DNA of 9,208 nt. Origin: UBA724 sp049596815. Lineage in GTDB: Bacteria; Bacteroidota; Bacteroidia; Flavobacteriales; Flavobacteriaceae. Below the pieces are notes generated by a model, which did no database searches, had not been told where the DNA came from, and worked only from the letters and a program-made list of their open reading frames with translations. The DNA is taken from NCBI GenBank assembly GCA_049596815.1, contig JBMYLY010000051.1:1-9208 (forward strand), written 5' to 3'. Of this stretch, positions 1 to 6,847 are shown in pieces (within the stretch, counting starts at the first letter, position 1; every line of letters starts with the position of its first letter). Position numbers and translations under genes: made by a program.

Positions 1-1
1 G

Positions 2-121
2 CGACACACGGTAGGAGGCACCGAAGCCGAATTGGACGCTTCTTCTTTGGCACCGGGTATGTATCTGTTGCAGTTGCGTAGCGAAGGCCGCCAAGCGGTA
101 AAGACTTTGGTTAAGGAGTAA
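2..121 (+). CDS. C-terminal end of a type IX secretion (T9SS) cargo protein, 5' truncated
   Basis: Only the last 39 codons are inside the window; the gene enters from the left edge and ends at TAA 119-121. The visible tail contains the run LAPGMYLLQLRSEG followed by QAVKTLVKE at the terminus. This is the usual form of the type A C-terminal sorting domain: a short turn, a hydrophobic beta strand, a polar turn and a final basic strand (K-x-L-V-K). In Bacteroidetes this domain sends a protein through the type IX secretion system, where it is cleaved and the cargo is released or attached to the cell surface. The cargo's catalytic or binding domain lies outside the window, so its function cannot be given. 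Family recognition is from the pattern only, but the pattern is distinctive. Confidence 0.8.
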   Translation, partial: RHTVGGTEAELDASSLAPGMYLLQLRSEGRQAVKTLVKE

Positions 122-138
122 CTAAACTGAAATATACT

Positions 139-146
139 TACATTTG
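139..146 (+). promoter_or_regulatory. Bacteroidetes-type -7 promoter element (TACATTTG)
   Basis: TACATTTG matches the Bacteroidetes -7 consensus TAnnTTTG at every fixed base. It sits 40 nt upstream of the HicB-like start, in the only gap between that gene and the T9SS cargo gene. No convincing TTG or TTTG is found at the expected -33 spacing, so the site is half supported. If real, it would drive the HicB-like gene and the beta-barrel gene together. Confidence 0.45.
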
Positions 147-154
147 GTAAGTGC

Positions 155-175
155 GGACGGCTGTTGTGCCGTTCC
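155..175 (+). other. Hairpin in the leader of the HicB-like gene
   Basis: GGACGGC (155-161) pairs with GCCGTTCC (168-175) to give a 7-bp stem with one bulged T (173) and a 6-nt loop (162-167). No T-run follows, so it is not a standard intrinsic terminator. It lies between the promoter-like element and the HicB-like start, so it could be a leader structure or a weak 3' end for the upstream T9SS cargo gene. Confidence 0.35.
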
Positions 176-186
176 AATAAAATATT

Positions 187-345
187 ATGAAGTTTACAGC
201 GCTTATAGAACACTCAAAAGATGGATGGTATGTAGGTCAATTGGAAGAATTGCCCGAAGTCATCGCACAAGGCAAATCCATAGCGGAATTAAAATCCAAT
301 CTACTGGAGGGGCTAGGTTTGGTGCTTGATACTCCAAAAATTTAA
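187..345 (+). CDS. Solitary HicB-like protein (52 aa)
   Basis: This short gene encodes 52 residues. The N-terminal part (MKFTALIE, then DGWYVGQLEELPEVIAQGKS) has the strand-strand-turn pattern of the HicB antitoxin / HicB-like fold, with the usual D-G-W-Y-V and G-K-S/T positions, followed by a helix (IAELKSNLLEGLGLVL). It ends earlier than many HicB-like proteins, which run to about 70 residues or carry a C-terminal DNA-binding domain; no such domain is present. HicB antitoxins neutralise the HicA mRNA interferase, but there is no HicA-sized gene on either side: only 65 bp lie upstream, and the beta-barrel gene starts 3 nt downstream. It is therefore either an orphan antitoxin relic or one of the stand-alone HicB-like proteins common in Bacteroidetes, of unknown role. 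The start is preceded by an A/T-rich stretch with no Shine-Dalgarno sequence. Fold assignment is fairly secure; function is not. Confidence 0.72.
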   Translation: MKFTALIEHSKDGWYVGQLEELPEVIAQGKSIAELKSNLLEGLGLVLDTPKI

Positions 346-348
346 AGA

Positions 349-1209
349 ATGATAAAAAATTTATTGATTGCCTTTTTGTTGACACCCTTTGTGTTGTTGG
401 CCCAAAATGATCTCCTAGCCGATTTGGAGGCCGAACTGCCCAAAGAAAACACCTATGCAGAAGCTGCTTTTAAAGGGCTTAAAATCATCAACCTTGAATC
501 CACTAAAATGGCGGAGCAGGGCGCGCTCTACTTTATCGTGGCCCACCGCTTTGGAAGTGTCAAAAATGGTCTGGATGATTTTTTTGGCCTTGACAGTGCC
601 ATTACCAAACTCCAACTGATATACGGCATCACTGATGGGCTCAACGTAGGGCTGGCACGGTCGTCTTTTCAAAAAACCTATGGACTACACACCAAGTTCA
701 GGCTTTTGCGCCAACAAGAAGAAGACATGCCTTTTACACTGGGTGTATATGGCTTAACAACCGTCAACACGGCCTTGGACAAAGCCTTTTTGCCTGACCT
801 GGAATTCAACCACAGGCTTACCCACACGGCCCAATTGTTGATCTCTCGTAAGTGGAGCGAAAAACTATCGCTGCAGCTTTCACCCACCTATATGCACGAA
901 AACCTGACGACTATTAGCACCCAAGAAAACGGACAGTTTATCATGGCCATGGGCGGGCGTTACAAACTCAACAAACGGGTGAGTCTCAATGTAGACTATG
1001 GCCTGCATACCAACCGCAGTGACGATGCGCCTTACAACAACCCTTTTTCTGTGGGCTTAGATATAGAAACAGGCGGGCATGTGTTTCAGCTTCATTTTAC
1101 CAATGCCCAATCGATGTTTGAAAACGGCTTTTTTGGCCAGGCTGCTGGAGACTGGTCGGAGGGCGATGTGTATTTCGGATTCAACATCAGCCGCGTGTTT
1201 GATTGGTAG
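349..1209 (+). CDS. DUF5777-family outer-membrane beta-barrel protein
   Basis: The 286-residue product starts with a signal peptide (MIKNL, a hydrophobic core, and cleavage after about LLA at residue 18), so it is exported. The mature protein is built of alternating amphipathic strands. It has the block typical of the Bacteroidetes DUF5777 barrels near residues 39-112: A-x-F-K-G-x-x-I-I-N, then F-I-V-A-H-R-F-G, D-D-F-F-G-L-D, Y-G-I-T-D-x-L and R-S-S-F-x-K-T-Y. The last strand (GDVYFGFNISRVFDW) ends in an aromatic residue, as outer-membrane barrels usually do for recognition by the BAM machinery. The ligand or transport role of this family is not known to me. It follows the HicB-like gene after 3 nt and is probably cotranscribed with it. 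No terminator hairpin is evident after the stop, only a run of seven T at 1215-1221. Confidence 0.75.
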   Translation: MIKNLLIAFLLTPFVLLAQNDLLADLEAELPKENTYAEAAFKGLKIINLESTKMAEQGALYFIVAHRFGSVKNGLDDFFGLDSAITKLQLIYGITDGLNVGLARSSFQKTYGLHTKFRLLRQQEEDMPFTLGVYGLTTVNTALDKAFLPDLEFNHRLTHTAQLLISRKWSEKLSLQLSPTYMHENLTTISTQENGQFIMAMGGRYKLNKRVSLNVDYGLHTNRSDDAPYNNPFSVGLDIETGGHVFQLHFTNAQSMFENGFFGQAAGDWSEGDVYFGFNISRVFDW

Positions 1210-1254
1210 GGGTATTTTTTTCCATTTTATAAGGCGATATACACACTTTCGTCT

Positions 1255-1262
1255 TAATTTTG
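1255..1262 (+). promoter_or_regulatory. Bacteroidetes-type -7 promoter element (TAATTTTG) upstream of lpdA
   Basis: TAATTTTG fits the phylum consensus TAnnTTTG exactly and ends 19 nt before the lpdA start, so the transcript would have a leader of only about 10-15 nt. The -33 region around 1225-1233 is T/A-rich but has no TTTG. The short, A-rich stretch before the ATG (AAACAACAAACT) has no Shine-Dalgarno sequence, as is common in Bacteroidetes. Confidence 0.55.
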
Positions 1263-1281
1263 CTTAGCTAAACAACAAACT

Positions 1282-2682
1282 ATGTCTGCTTTTGACGTTG
1301 CCGTTATCGGTTCGGGCCCCGGAGGCTATGTGGCCGCCATTCGTTGCGCCCAACTGGGTATGAAAACTGCCCTGATTGAAAAATACAACACCCTTGGGGG
1401 GACTTGCCTCAATGTGGGTTGTATTCCTTCGAAATCTCTTTTAGATTCTTCTCACCATTACGAAGATGCTGTCAAGCATTTTGCCACCCACGGGATTGAT
1501 ATAGACGGAGAAGTTAAGGTCAACCTCAAGCAGATGATGAGCCGCAAAAGCAGTGTGGTAGAACAAACCACCAAAGGCATCAACTATTTGATGGATAAAA
1601 ACAACATCACCGTCTTTCAAGGTGTGGGCAGTTTTGTAGATGCCACCCATATCCAAATTAGCGGTGAAAAGACCGAAACCATTGAGGCCAAACACAGCAT
1701 CATTGCCACGGGTTCCAAGCCGGCTTCTTTGCCATTTATCGAGATAGACAAAGAACGTATCATCACCTCAACAGAAGCCTTGTCGCTTAGCGAAATCCCC
1801 AAACACATGGTGGTTATCGGAGGTGGGGTTATTGGTCTGGAATTGGGGCAAGTCTACCGTCGTTTGGGCGCAGAGGTTTCTGTGGTCGAATACGCAGACC
1901 GCATCACGCCAACCATGGACGCATCACTTTCCAAAGAATTGATGAAAGTCCTAAAGAAGCAAGGTGTCAAGTTCTATGTATCGCATCAGGTCAATAAAGT
2001 GACCCGCAAAGGCGATCAGGTGCAGATTACAGCACTGGACAAAAAAGGTGCCGAGGTGTCTTTTGAAGGCGATTATTGTCTGGTCTCTGTAGGTAGAAAA
2101 CCCTACACAGCCGGATTGAATGCTGAAGCTGCCGGTGTGGCACTCAACGACAAAGGACAGGTGGAGGTCAACGAAAACCTTCAGACCACAGCTTCTAATA
2201 TTTACGCCATAGGCGATGTGGTTCGCGGAGCCATGTTGGCCCATAAGGCCGAAGAAGAAGGGGTGATGGTGGCCGAACTTTTGGCCGGTCAACACCCGCA
2301 TATCGATCACAACCTAATTCCCAACGTGATTTATACTTGGCCCGAGGTGGCATCTGTAGGAAAGACTGAAGAACAGCTCAAAGCTGCCGGTGTTTCTTAT
2401 AAATCAGGACAGTTTTCTATGCGTGCTTTGGGACGTGCCCGTGCCAGTATGGACACAGACGGTTTTGTTAAAATATTGGCGGACAGTGCCACAGACGAGG
2501 TATTGGGCGTTCATATCATTGGTGCCCGCGCAGCCGATTTGATTACTGAGGCTGTTACCGCCATGGAGTTTAGGGCATCGGCCGAGGACATTGCCCGTAT
2601 GAGCCATGCGCATCCTACCTATGCCGAAGCGGTAAAAGAAGCTGCTTTAGCCGCCACAGAAAATCGCGCATTGCACGTCTAA
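1282..2682 (+). CDS. lpdA: Dihydrolipoamide dehydrogenase (E3)
   Basis: This cytoplasmic flavoprotein reoxidises the dihydrolipoyl groups of 2-oxoacid dehydrogenase complexes and of the glycine cleavage system, passing electrons through a disulfide and FAD to NAD+. All landmarks are intact: the FAD dinucleotide fold GSGPGG (10-15), the redox pair C42/C47 in GGTCLNVGCIPSK, the ATG motif (142-144), the NAD fold GGGVIG (180-185) with E203-like acidic surroundings downstream, the second FAD motif IGDV near 310-313, and the dimer-interface catalytic motif H-x-H-P-T-x-x-E (H442, H444, E449). Its 466 residues are the normal E3 length, and there is no N-terminal lipoyl domain. No E1 or E2 gene is adjacent, so it probably serves several complexes from its own promoter. 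Its last 68 bp, coding for residues from P445 on, overlap the 3' end of the opposing acyltransferase gene. Confidence 0.96.
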   Translation: MSAFDVAVIGSGPGGYVAAIRCAQLGMKTALIEKYNTLGGTCLNVGCIPSKSLLDSSHHYEDAVKHFATHGIDIDGEVKVNLKQMMSRKSSVVEQTTKGINYLMDKNNITVFQGVGSFVDATHIQISGEKTETIEAKHSIIATGSKPASLPFIEIDKERIITSTEALSLSEIPKHMVVIGGGVIGLELGQVYRRLGAEVSVVEYADRITPTMDASLSKELMKVLKKQGVKFYVSHQVNKVTRKGDQVQITALDKKGAEVSFEGDYCLVSVGRKPYTAGLNAEAAGVALNDKGQVEVNENLQTTASNIYAIGDVVRGAMLAHKAEEEGVMVAELLAGQHPHIDHNLIPNVIYTWPEVASVGKTEEQLKAAGVSYKSGQFSMRALGRARASMDTDGFVKILADSATDEVLGVHIIGARAADLITEAVTAMEFRASAEDIARMSHAHPTYAEAVKEAALAATENRALHV

Positions 2683-3739
2683 GCTGTATTTCTTTCTTAT
2701 AGTAGATCAATACCAACCCGCTTACACCAACCACAAAGGCCACGGCACCTATGATGGCTGTTTGCCAATCGAGGCTGTATTTTAGGAATTTGTACAAGCC
2801 CAAACCTGTTAGGCTTCCATACAATACAAAATAGTGTACGATGTAGAGCGACAACGTTTTGGTTCCGATTTGTTGCCAAAAACTGTGTTTGAGCAAGGGT
2901 TGTAGAAACATGAACAACCCAAACAAGACAAATACATCCCCCAATCTGATAAACAAAAAGTTGTTGTTTGCTACATTTTTGAATAGCTCAATATCCATTA
3001 AATATCCCATTCGATTCAGTCCCCAAGAGGAAGAGAAGATAAGCCATGCACCTAGAAGCATAAAACCGCCTGCCCAAAGTTTGGAGGTGTTGTGATGGGT
3101 TTTAAACACACAAGCGATGGCAGCCCCAATGGTCACATATCCCAACCATGGAAACAGGTAGAAAACCCCTCCATTGCCTTTGGTCAAATAGCCGGCTACA
3201 AACTGCGGTAGGTTTTCGAAAATATACCCGCTATAGATGGGTTGGGTCAAAAACACGATCAAGCCAAAACCCAAAAAGAACGCAAACATGGTTTTTTTAT
3301 AGCGATGGAGTGCTGCATATGCCAACAATACAAACACCAACCCCAGTGCGATGATATGCAGTACATCGGGTTGAATGAATGAGGAATTGAGCTTTCCTTT
3401 GAATAGGGTAGGGAGGTTCAGGCGCAAGGCATAGCCCCAAAGTATGAGTTCAAAAGCGCGTCGCAATCCTTTACTGATTCTAGGGTTTTTTAAGCCTTGA
3501 AGAGGGTTTCTAAACAGCAAAAAGGCAAACACCCACCCTGTTATGGTAAAAAACAAAGGCGCGGTAAAGCCTCTGCAGTACAACCAAAAGCGATAGCTAT
3601 AATGCCCCATATCTTTAAAAGCGGGGTCTAGCAGGCCACTGATAAAATGGCCCTGCAACATCATCAAAATAGCAAAGGCACGTACGGCATCTAGAAAATA
3701 GAGCCGCACTTTGGGCGGTATGTCAGTATTGGCGGTCAA
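2615..3739 (-). CDS. Membrane acyltransferase, DUF1624 / HGSNAT-like
   Basis: The 374-residue product has about ten hydrophobic segments and no signal peptide. The N-terminal block RLYFLDAVRAFAILMMLQGHF (about residues 12-32) matches the start of the DUF1624 / heparan-alpha-glucosaminide N-acetyltransferase-like and acyltransferase-3 membrane families, in which a histidine in the first helices is linked to acyl transfer. Other family-like blocks are T-A-P-L-F-F-x-I-T-G, D-V-L-H-I-I-A-L-G and, near the C-terminus, T-L-S-L-Y-I-V-H-Y. Such proteins move an acyl group from a cytoplasmic donor to a sugar or lipid substrate across or at the inner membrane; the substrate here is unknown. The ATG lies inside the end of argH (17-nt overlap), making it the last gene of the arginine operon. 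A GTG at 3707-3709 is an alternative start just after the argH stop. The basic tail after the last helix (final ~23 residues) is encoded antisense to the end of lpdA. Confidence 0.7.
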   Translation of the reverse strand: MTANTDIPPKVRLYFLDAVRAFAILMMLQGHFISGLLDPAFKDMGHYSYRFWLYCRGFTAPLFFTITGWVFAFLLFRNPLQGLKNPRISKGLRRAFELILWGYALRLNLPTLFKGKLNSSFIQPDVLHIIALGLVFVLLAYAALHRYKKTMFAFFLGFGLIVFLTQPIYSGYIFENLPQFVAGYLTKGNGGVFYLFPWLGYVTIGAAIACVFKTHHNTSKLWAGGFMLLGAWLIFSSSWGLNRMGYLMDIELFKNVANNNFLFIRLGDVFVLFGLFMFLQPLLKHSFWQQIGTKTLSLYIVHYFVLYGSLTGLGLYKFLKYSLDWQTAIIGAVAFVVGVSGLVLIYYKKEIQLRRAMRDFLWRLKQLLLPLRHR

Positions 3740-5006
3740 ATTTTTCGCGAATGGCTTCGAGCTTCAAATGACCCAAACTGCCTATATGACTGTGTTGGGC
3801 TTTTTTGGAAGGGATGAATTCACCTTTTTCGATGGCATCACCTATTTTTTTGTAAGCATCTCTAAAAGGAATGCCCTGTTGTACCATTTCATTGAGGGCA
3901 TCCACGCTAAACAGGTAATCGTATTTTGGGTCTTCGAGTATGTCTGATTTTACTTGTACTTGCCTGATGCTAAAAGCCGTCATTTGCAGACAGTCTTTGA
4001 TTTCATCGATGGCATGCAGTATGGGACCTTTAAACAATTGCATTTCTCTGTGATAGCCACTGGGCAAGTTGGTCAGCATCATGGCCATTTGGTTGGGCAG
4101 CGCTTGTAGGGCGTTGCATTTGCCTCGGATCAACTCAAAAACATCAGGGTTTTTCTTGTGAGGCATGATGCTAGAGCCGGTGGTCAATTCTTGAGGGAAA
4201 GTGAGAAAATCAAAGTTCTGACTCATATACAAACACACATCCATAGCGAATCTGCTCAACGTACTTGCAAGATTGGCGATACCGAAAGCCAAGTTTTTTT
4301 CAATTTTTCCTCTTGCCATCTGCGCAGCGACCACATTGATTTTTAATGCGGAAAAATCCAAGGCTTGTGTGGTATGCTCCCGATCGATAGGAAATGAACT
4401 GCCATATCCGGCGGCACTCCCTAAAGGGTTTTGATCGCACAGGGTGTAGGCTGCATTCATCACTGCCAAATCATCGACCAAAGATTCTGCATAGGCTGAA
4501 AACCACAAACCAAAGGAAGAAGGCATGGCAATTTGTAAATGCGTATAGCCGGGCAACAATACTTCTTTATGGGTGTCTGCCAACTCCATCAATACCTCAA
4601 ACAATTCTTTGGAGATGCTTTTAATAGCTTTGATTTCATCTTTAAAATACAGTTGAAGCGCGACCAATACTTGATCATTTCTAGATCTTGCCGTATGAAT
4701 CTTCTTACCCACTTCACCCAGTTTTTGGGTAAGCTCATATTCGATTTTTGAGTGCATGTCCTCAAAACTTTCCTCTATTGTAAAATCACCTGATGCGATG
4801 TCTTCCATCAAACTGTCCAAGCCTTTTTCTAGCAAAACCACCTCATCGTTGGTAAGCAATCCTACCTTACCCAACATTTGGGCATGGGCTTTGGAAGCTT
4901 GTACATCGTAGGGTGCCAATCGCAAATCCCAATGGCGGTCTTCACCCACCGTAAACCTGTCGATGTCTTGGTGAACTTGAGTCAATGATTTTTGCCAAAT
5001 TTTCAT
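3723..5006 (-). CDS. argH: Argininosuccinate lyase
   Basis: This enzyme splits argininosuccinate into arginine and fumarate, the last step of arginine synthesis, and works as a cytoplasmic homotetramer. The three conserved regions of the fumarase/aspartase superfamily are present: H-T-A-R-S-R-N-D-Q (about 104-112), Y-T-H-L-Q with catalytic-type H156, and the signature loop GSSIMPHKKNPD (277-288), which carries the catalytic serine. At 427 residues it is about 30 shorter than the E. coli enzyme, mainly at the C-terminus. The motif G-Y-G-S-S-F-P-I-D-R after the second region matches what I recall of Bacteroidetes homologues. It begins 9 nt after the argE stop, and its 3' end overlaps the membrane acyltransferase gene by 17 nt. 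Confidence 0.96.
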   Translation of the reverse strand: MKIWQKSLTQVHQDIDRFTVGEDRHWDLRLAPYDVQASKAHAQMLGKVGLLTNDEVVLLEKGLDSLMEDIASGDFTIEESFEDMHSKIEYELTQKLGEVGKKIHTARSRNDQVLVALQLYFKDEIKAIKSISKELFEVLMELADTHKEVLLPGYTHLQIAMPSSFGLWFSAYAESLVDDLAVMNAAYTLCDQNPLGSAAGYGSSFPIDREHTTQALDFSALKINVVAAQMARGKIEKNLAFGIANLASTLSRFAMDVCLYMSQNFDFLTFPQELTTGSSIMPHKKNPDVFELIRGKCNALQALPNQMAMMLTNLPSGYHREMQLFKGPILHAIDEIKDCLQMTAFSIRQVQVKSDILEDPKYDYLFSVDALNEMVQQGIPFRDAYKKIGDAIEKGEFIPSKKAQHSHIGSLGHLKLEAIREKFDRQY

Positions 5007-5015
5007 AATATGGGT

Positions 5016-6074
5016 TTAAAGAACTTTTTCCAACAGTTGAATATACAATTTTACAGCTTCTTCAATTTCATGTACATAGATGTATTCGTCTGCTGTATGG
5101 GAACGTTTTGAGTCTCCAGGCCCCAATTTGAGTGATGGACAAGAAAGAGCTGCTTGATCTGAAAGGGTAGGGGAGCCATAGGTGTTTCTTCCCAAAGCAA
5201 CACCCGCTTGCACCAATGCATGGTTTTTATCGATAGAAGAAGACCCTAAGCGCAAGGACCTTGGAGTAACACTACAAGGGGCTTGCCCGACGATATCGGC
5301 AATTTCTTGGTTGGTATAGCAGTCGTTGACCCTTACATCCAATACGATTTGCACTTGCGCAGGAACGACATTGTGTTGACTACCAGCAGCAATCTGGGTA
5401 ACGGTGAGCTTTACGGGCCCTAAGGATTCAGATACTTTTTCGAATTGCAAATCTTCAAACCACCGAATCACATCTACAGACTTGACGATGGGATTGTCAT
5501 TGTTGGGGTGGGCAGCATGCCCAGGAGTACCTTTGACAACCGCATCAAACACAACCAGCCCTTTTTCTGCTATGGCCAACTGCATTTGAGTGGGTTCTCC
5601 TACGATGGCCACATCTATTTCAGGTAATATTTTTAACAGACTGTTTAGTCCGTTAGGACCCGAACTTTCTTCCTCTGCCGTAGCTGCCAAAACCAAGTTG
5701 TAAGCAAGGTCTTTGTGTTCATAAAAATAGGTAAATAAGGCAATGAGCGAAACCAAAGCCCCCCCTGCATCGTTGCTTCCCAATCCGTACAACCTACCCT
5801 GATGAACATCAGCTTTGTGCGGATTGCGCGTGTAGGCTTTGTTGGGTTTTACAGTATCGTGGTGGGAATTCAATAACAAATAAGGCTTCGCGGGGTCATG
5901 GTGTTTGTTAAACGCAAACACATTGTTCATGCTGCGTTGGGTTTCGATGCCGTATTTGGCCAACCAAGCTTGTATACAATCTGCCGTATCTGATTCTTCA
6001 CTCGAAAAAGAGGGAATTTCTATCAGGTCACAGAGCAACTGTATGGCGTTTTTTGTCAAATCTGCTTGGTTCAT
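5016..6074 (-). CDS. argE: N-acyl-citrulline (acetylornithine-type) deacylase, M20 metallopeptidase family
   Basis: This is a 352-residue cytoplasmic M20 amidohydrolase with two zinc sites. Visible ligands and catalytic residues are H71 and D73 (S-H-H-D-T-V), D102 (G-S-N-D-A-G-G), E134/E135 (T-A-E-E-E-S), E160 (V-G-E-P-T) and H326 (K-R-S-H-T-A-D-E). A dimerisation insert sits in the middle, with the G-T-P-G-H-A-A-H block typical of this family. By sequence alone it could be called ArgE or DapE. The neighbourhood decides: because the operon carries an acylornithine transcarbamylase, its likely substrate is N-acetyl- (or N-succinyl-) citrulline, giving citrulline for ArgG. It overlaps argB by four bases (ATGA, 6071-6074), which implies translational coupling. 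Confidence 0.88.
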   Translation of the reverse strand: MNQADLTKNAIQLLCDLIEIPSFSSEESDTADCIQAWLAKYGIETQRSMNNVFAFNKHHDPAKPYLLLNSHHDTVKPNKAYTRNPHKADVHQGRLYGLGSNDAGGALVSLIALFTYFYEHKDLAYNLVLAATAEEESSGPNGLNSLLKILPEIDVAIVGEPTQMQLAIAEKGLVVFDAVVKGTPGHAAHPNNDNPIVKSVDVIRWFEDLQFEKVSESLGPVKLTVTQIAAGSQHNVVPAQVQIVLDVRVNDCYTNQEIADIVGQAPCSVTPRSLRLGSSSIDKNHALVQAGVALGRNTYGSPTLSDQAALSCPSLKLGPGDSKRSHTADEYIYVHEIEEAVKLYIQLLEKVL

Positions 6075-6847
6075 AAGTGCAAACTTGTTTTAAGTGTGTT
6101 TTGGTTTTTCAACATGTCTGTCTGACCTACAAATACTTTTTTCACCCCATTTTCAAGGGCATAAAAGCAGTTGTGGAGTTTGGGCAACATTCCATCGACA
6201 ATGATTCCTTTGGCTTGAAGCGTTGACACTTCGTCTTTTTGAATGTGCTCAATGACAGATTCCGAATCATTAATATCCATGAGTACGCCTTTTTTCTCGA
6301 AGCAATAATGCAAATGTACCTCAAAATGTGAAGCCATGGCTGCTGCAATTTCAGCGGCTATGGTGTCTGCATTGGTATTGAGCAACTGGCCCTTTGTATC
6401 GTGTGTGATGGCACAAAATACCAAGGTGATATTGTCTTTGACCAATTTCTCAATAGCCCTATTGTTTACTGCCACCACATCACCGGCCCATCCGTAATCT
6501 ACATCTGTGACAGGCCTTTTTTGGGCTTGAATCATATTCAGATCGGCTCCTGTGGCGCCCATGGCTTGTATTTGGTGTTTTTGGAGTTCAGCTACAATTT
6601 TTTTGTTTGCCAATCCTGCATAAACCATGACAGCAACATCCAAAGCGGCATCGTCAGTGATACGACGACCGTTGTGCATTTTGGCAGGGATCCCCAACTT
6701 GCTACACACTTCAGATGTGCGTTTTCCACCGCCATGCACCAAAATTTTATGCCCCTCCATGGCGGCAAAAGTTGCCAATGCCTGACTCAAATCGGTCGGA
6801 TTTCCAATCAGATTGCCACCTATTTTAACCACATGAAGTTTATGCAT
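6071..6847 (-). CDS. argB: N-acetylglutamate (N-acylglutamate) kinase
   Basis: This cytoplasmic amino-acid kinase phosphorylates the gamma-carboxylate of N-acylglutamate, the second step of the pathway. Motifs are V-V-K-I-G-G-N (K8), the glycine-rich H-G-G-G-K (38-42), the substrate segment H-N-G-R-R-I-T, T-G-A-D, L-N-T-N-A-D, and the late G-M-L-P-K. I place the start at the ATG at 6845-6847, giving 258 residues, the same length as the E. coli enzyme, with the ATP-site lysine at position 8 as in E. coli. The open frame continues 20 codons further upstream (to 6907), but that extension lies inside argF' and is rich in proline and basic residues unlike any ArgB N-terminus. With this start there is no N-terminal helix of the kind that makes hexameric, arginine-inhibited kinases, so I infer a dimeric enzyme with weak or no arginine feedback. 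It overlaps argF' by 8 nt. Confidence 0.92.
   Translation of the reverse strand: MHKLHVVKIGGNLIGNPTDLSQALATFAAMEGHKILVHGGGKRTSEVCSKLGIPAKMHNGRRITDDAALDVAVMVYAGLANKKIVAELQKHQIQAMGATGADLNMIQAQKRPVTDVDYGWAGDVVAVNNRAIEKLVKDNITLVFCAITHDTKGQLLNTNADTIAAEIAAAMASHFEVHLHYCFEKKGVLMDINDSESVIEHIQKDEVSTLQAKGIIVDGMLPKLHNCFYALENGVKKVFVGQTDMLKNQNTLKTSLHL

Noticed and set aside
144..329. 61-codon open frame on the + strand over the HicB-like gene
   Set aside because: Its start lies in the promoter-like gap, its composition is basic and unstructured, and it overlaps the recognisable HicB-like frame, which is the better candidate.
1185..1221. Possible intrinsic terminator after the DUF5777 gene
   Set aside because: A run of seven T is present at 1215-1221, but no stable GC-rich stem could be drawn immediately upstream.
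1951..2310. 119-codon open frame on the - strand opposite lpdA
   Set aside because: It is a shadow of lpdA with no recognisable domain and lies inside the NAD-binding region of an intact enzyme.
2859..3354. Short + strand frames opposite the membrane acyltransferase
   Set aside because: Their translations are low-complexity and lack domains, whereas the - strand frame shows a coherent ten-helix membrane protein with family motifs.
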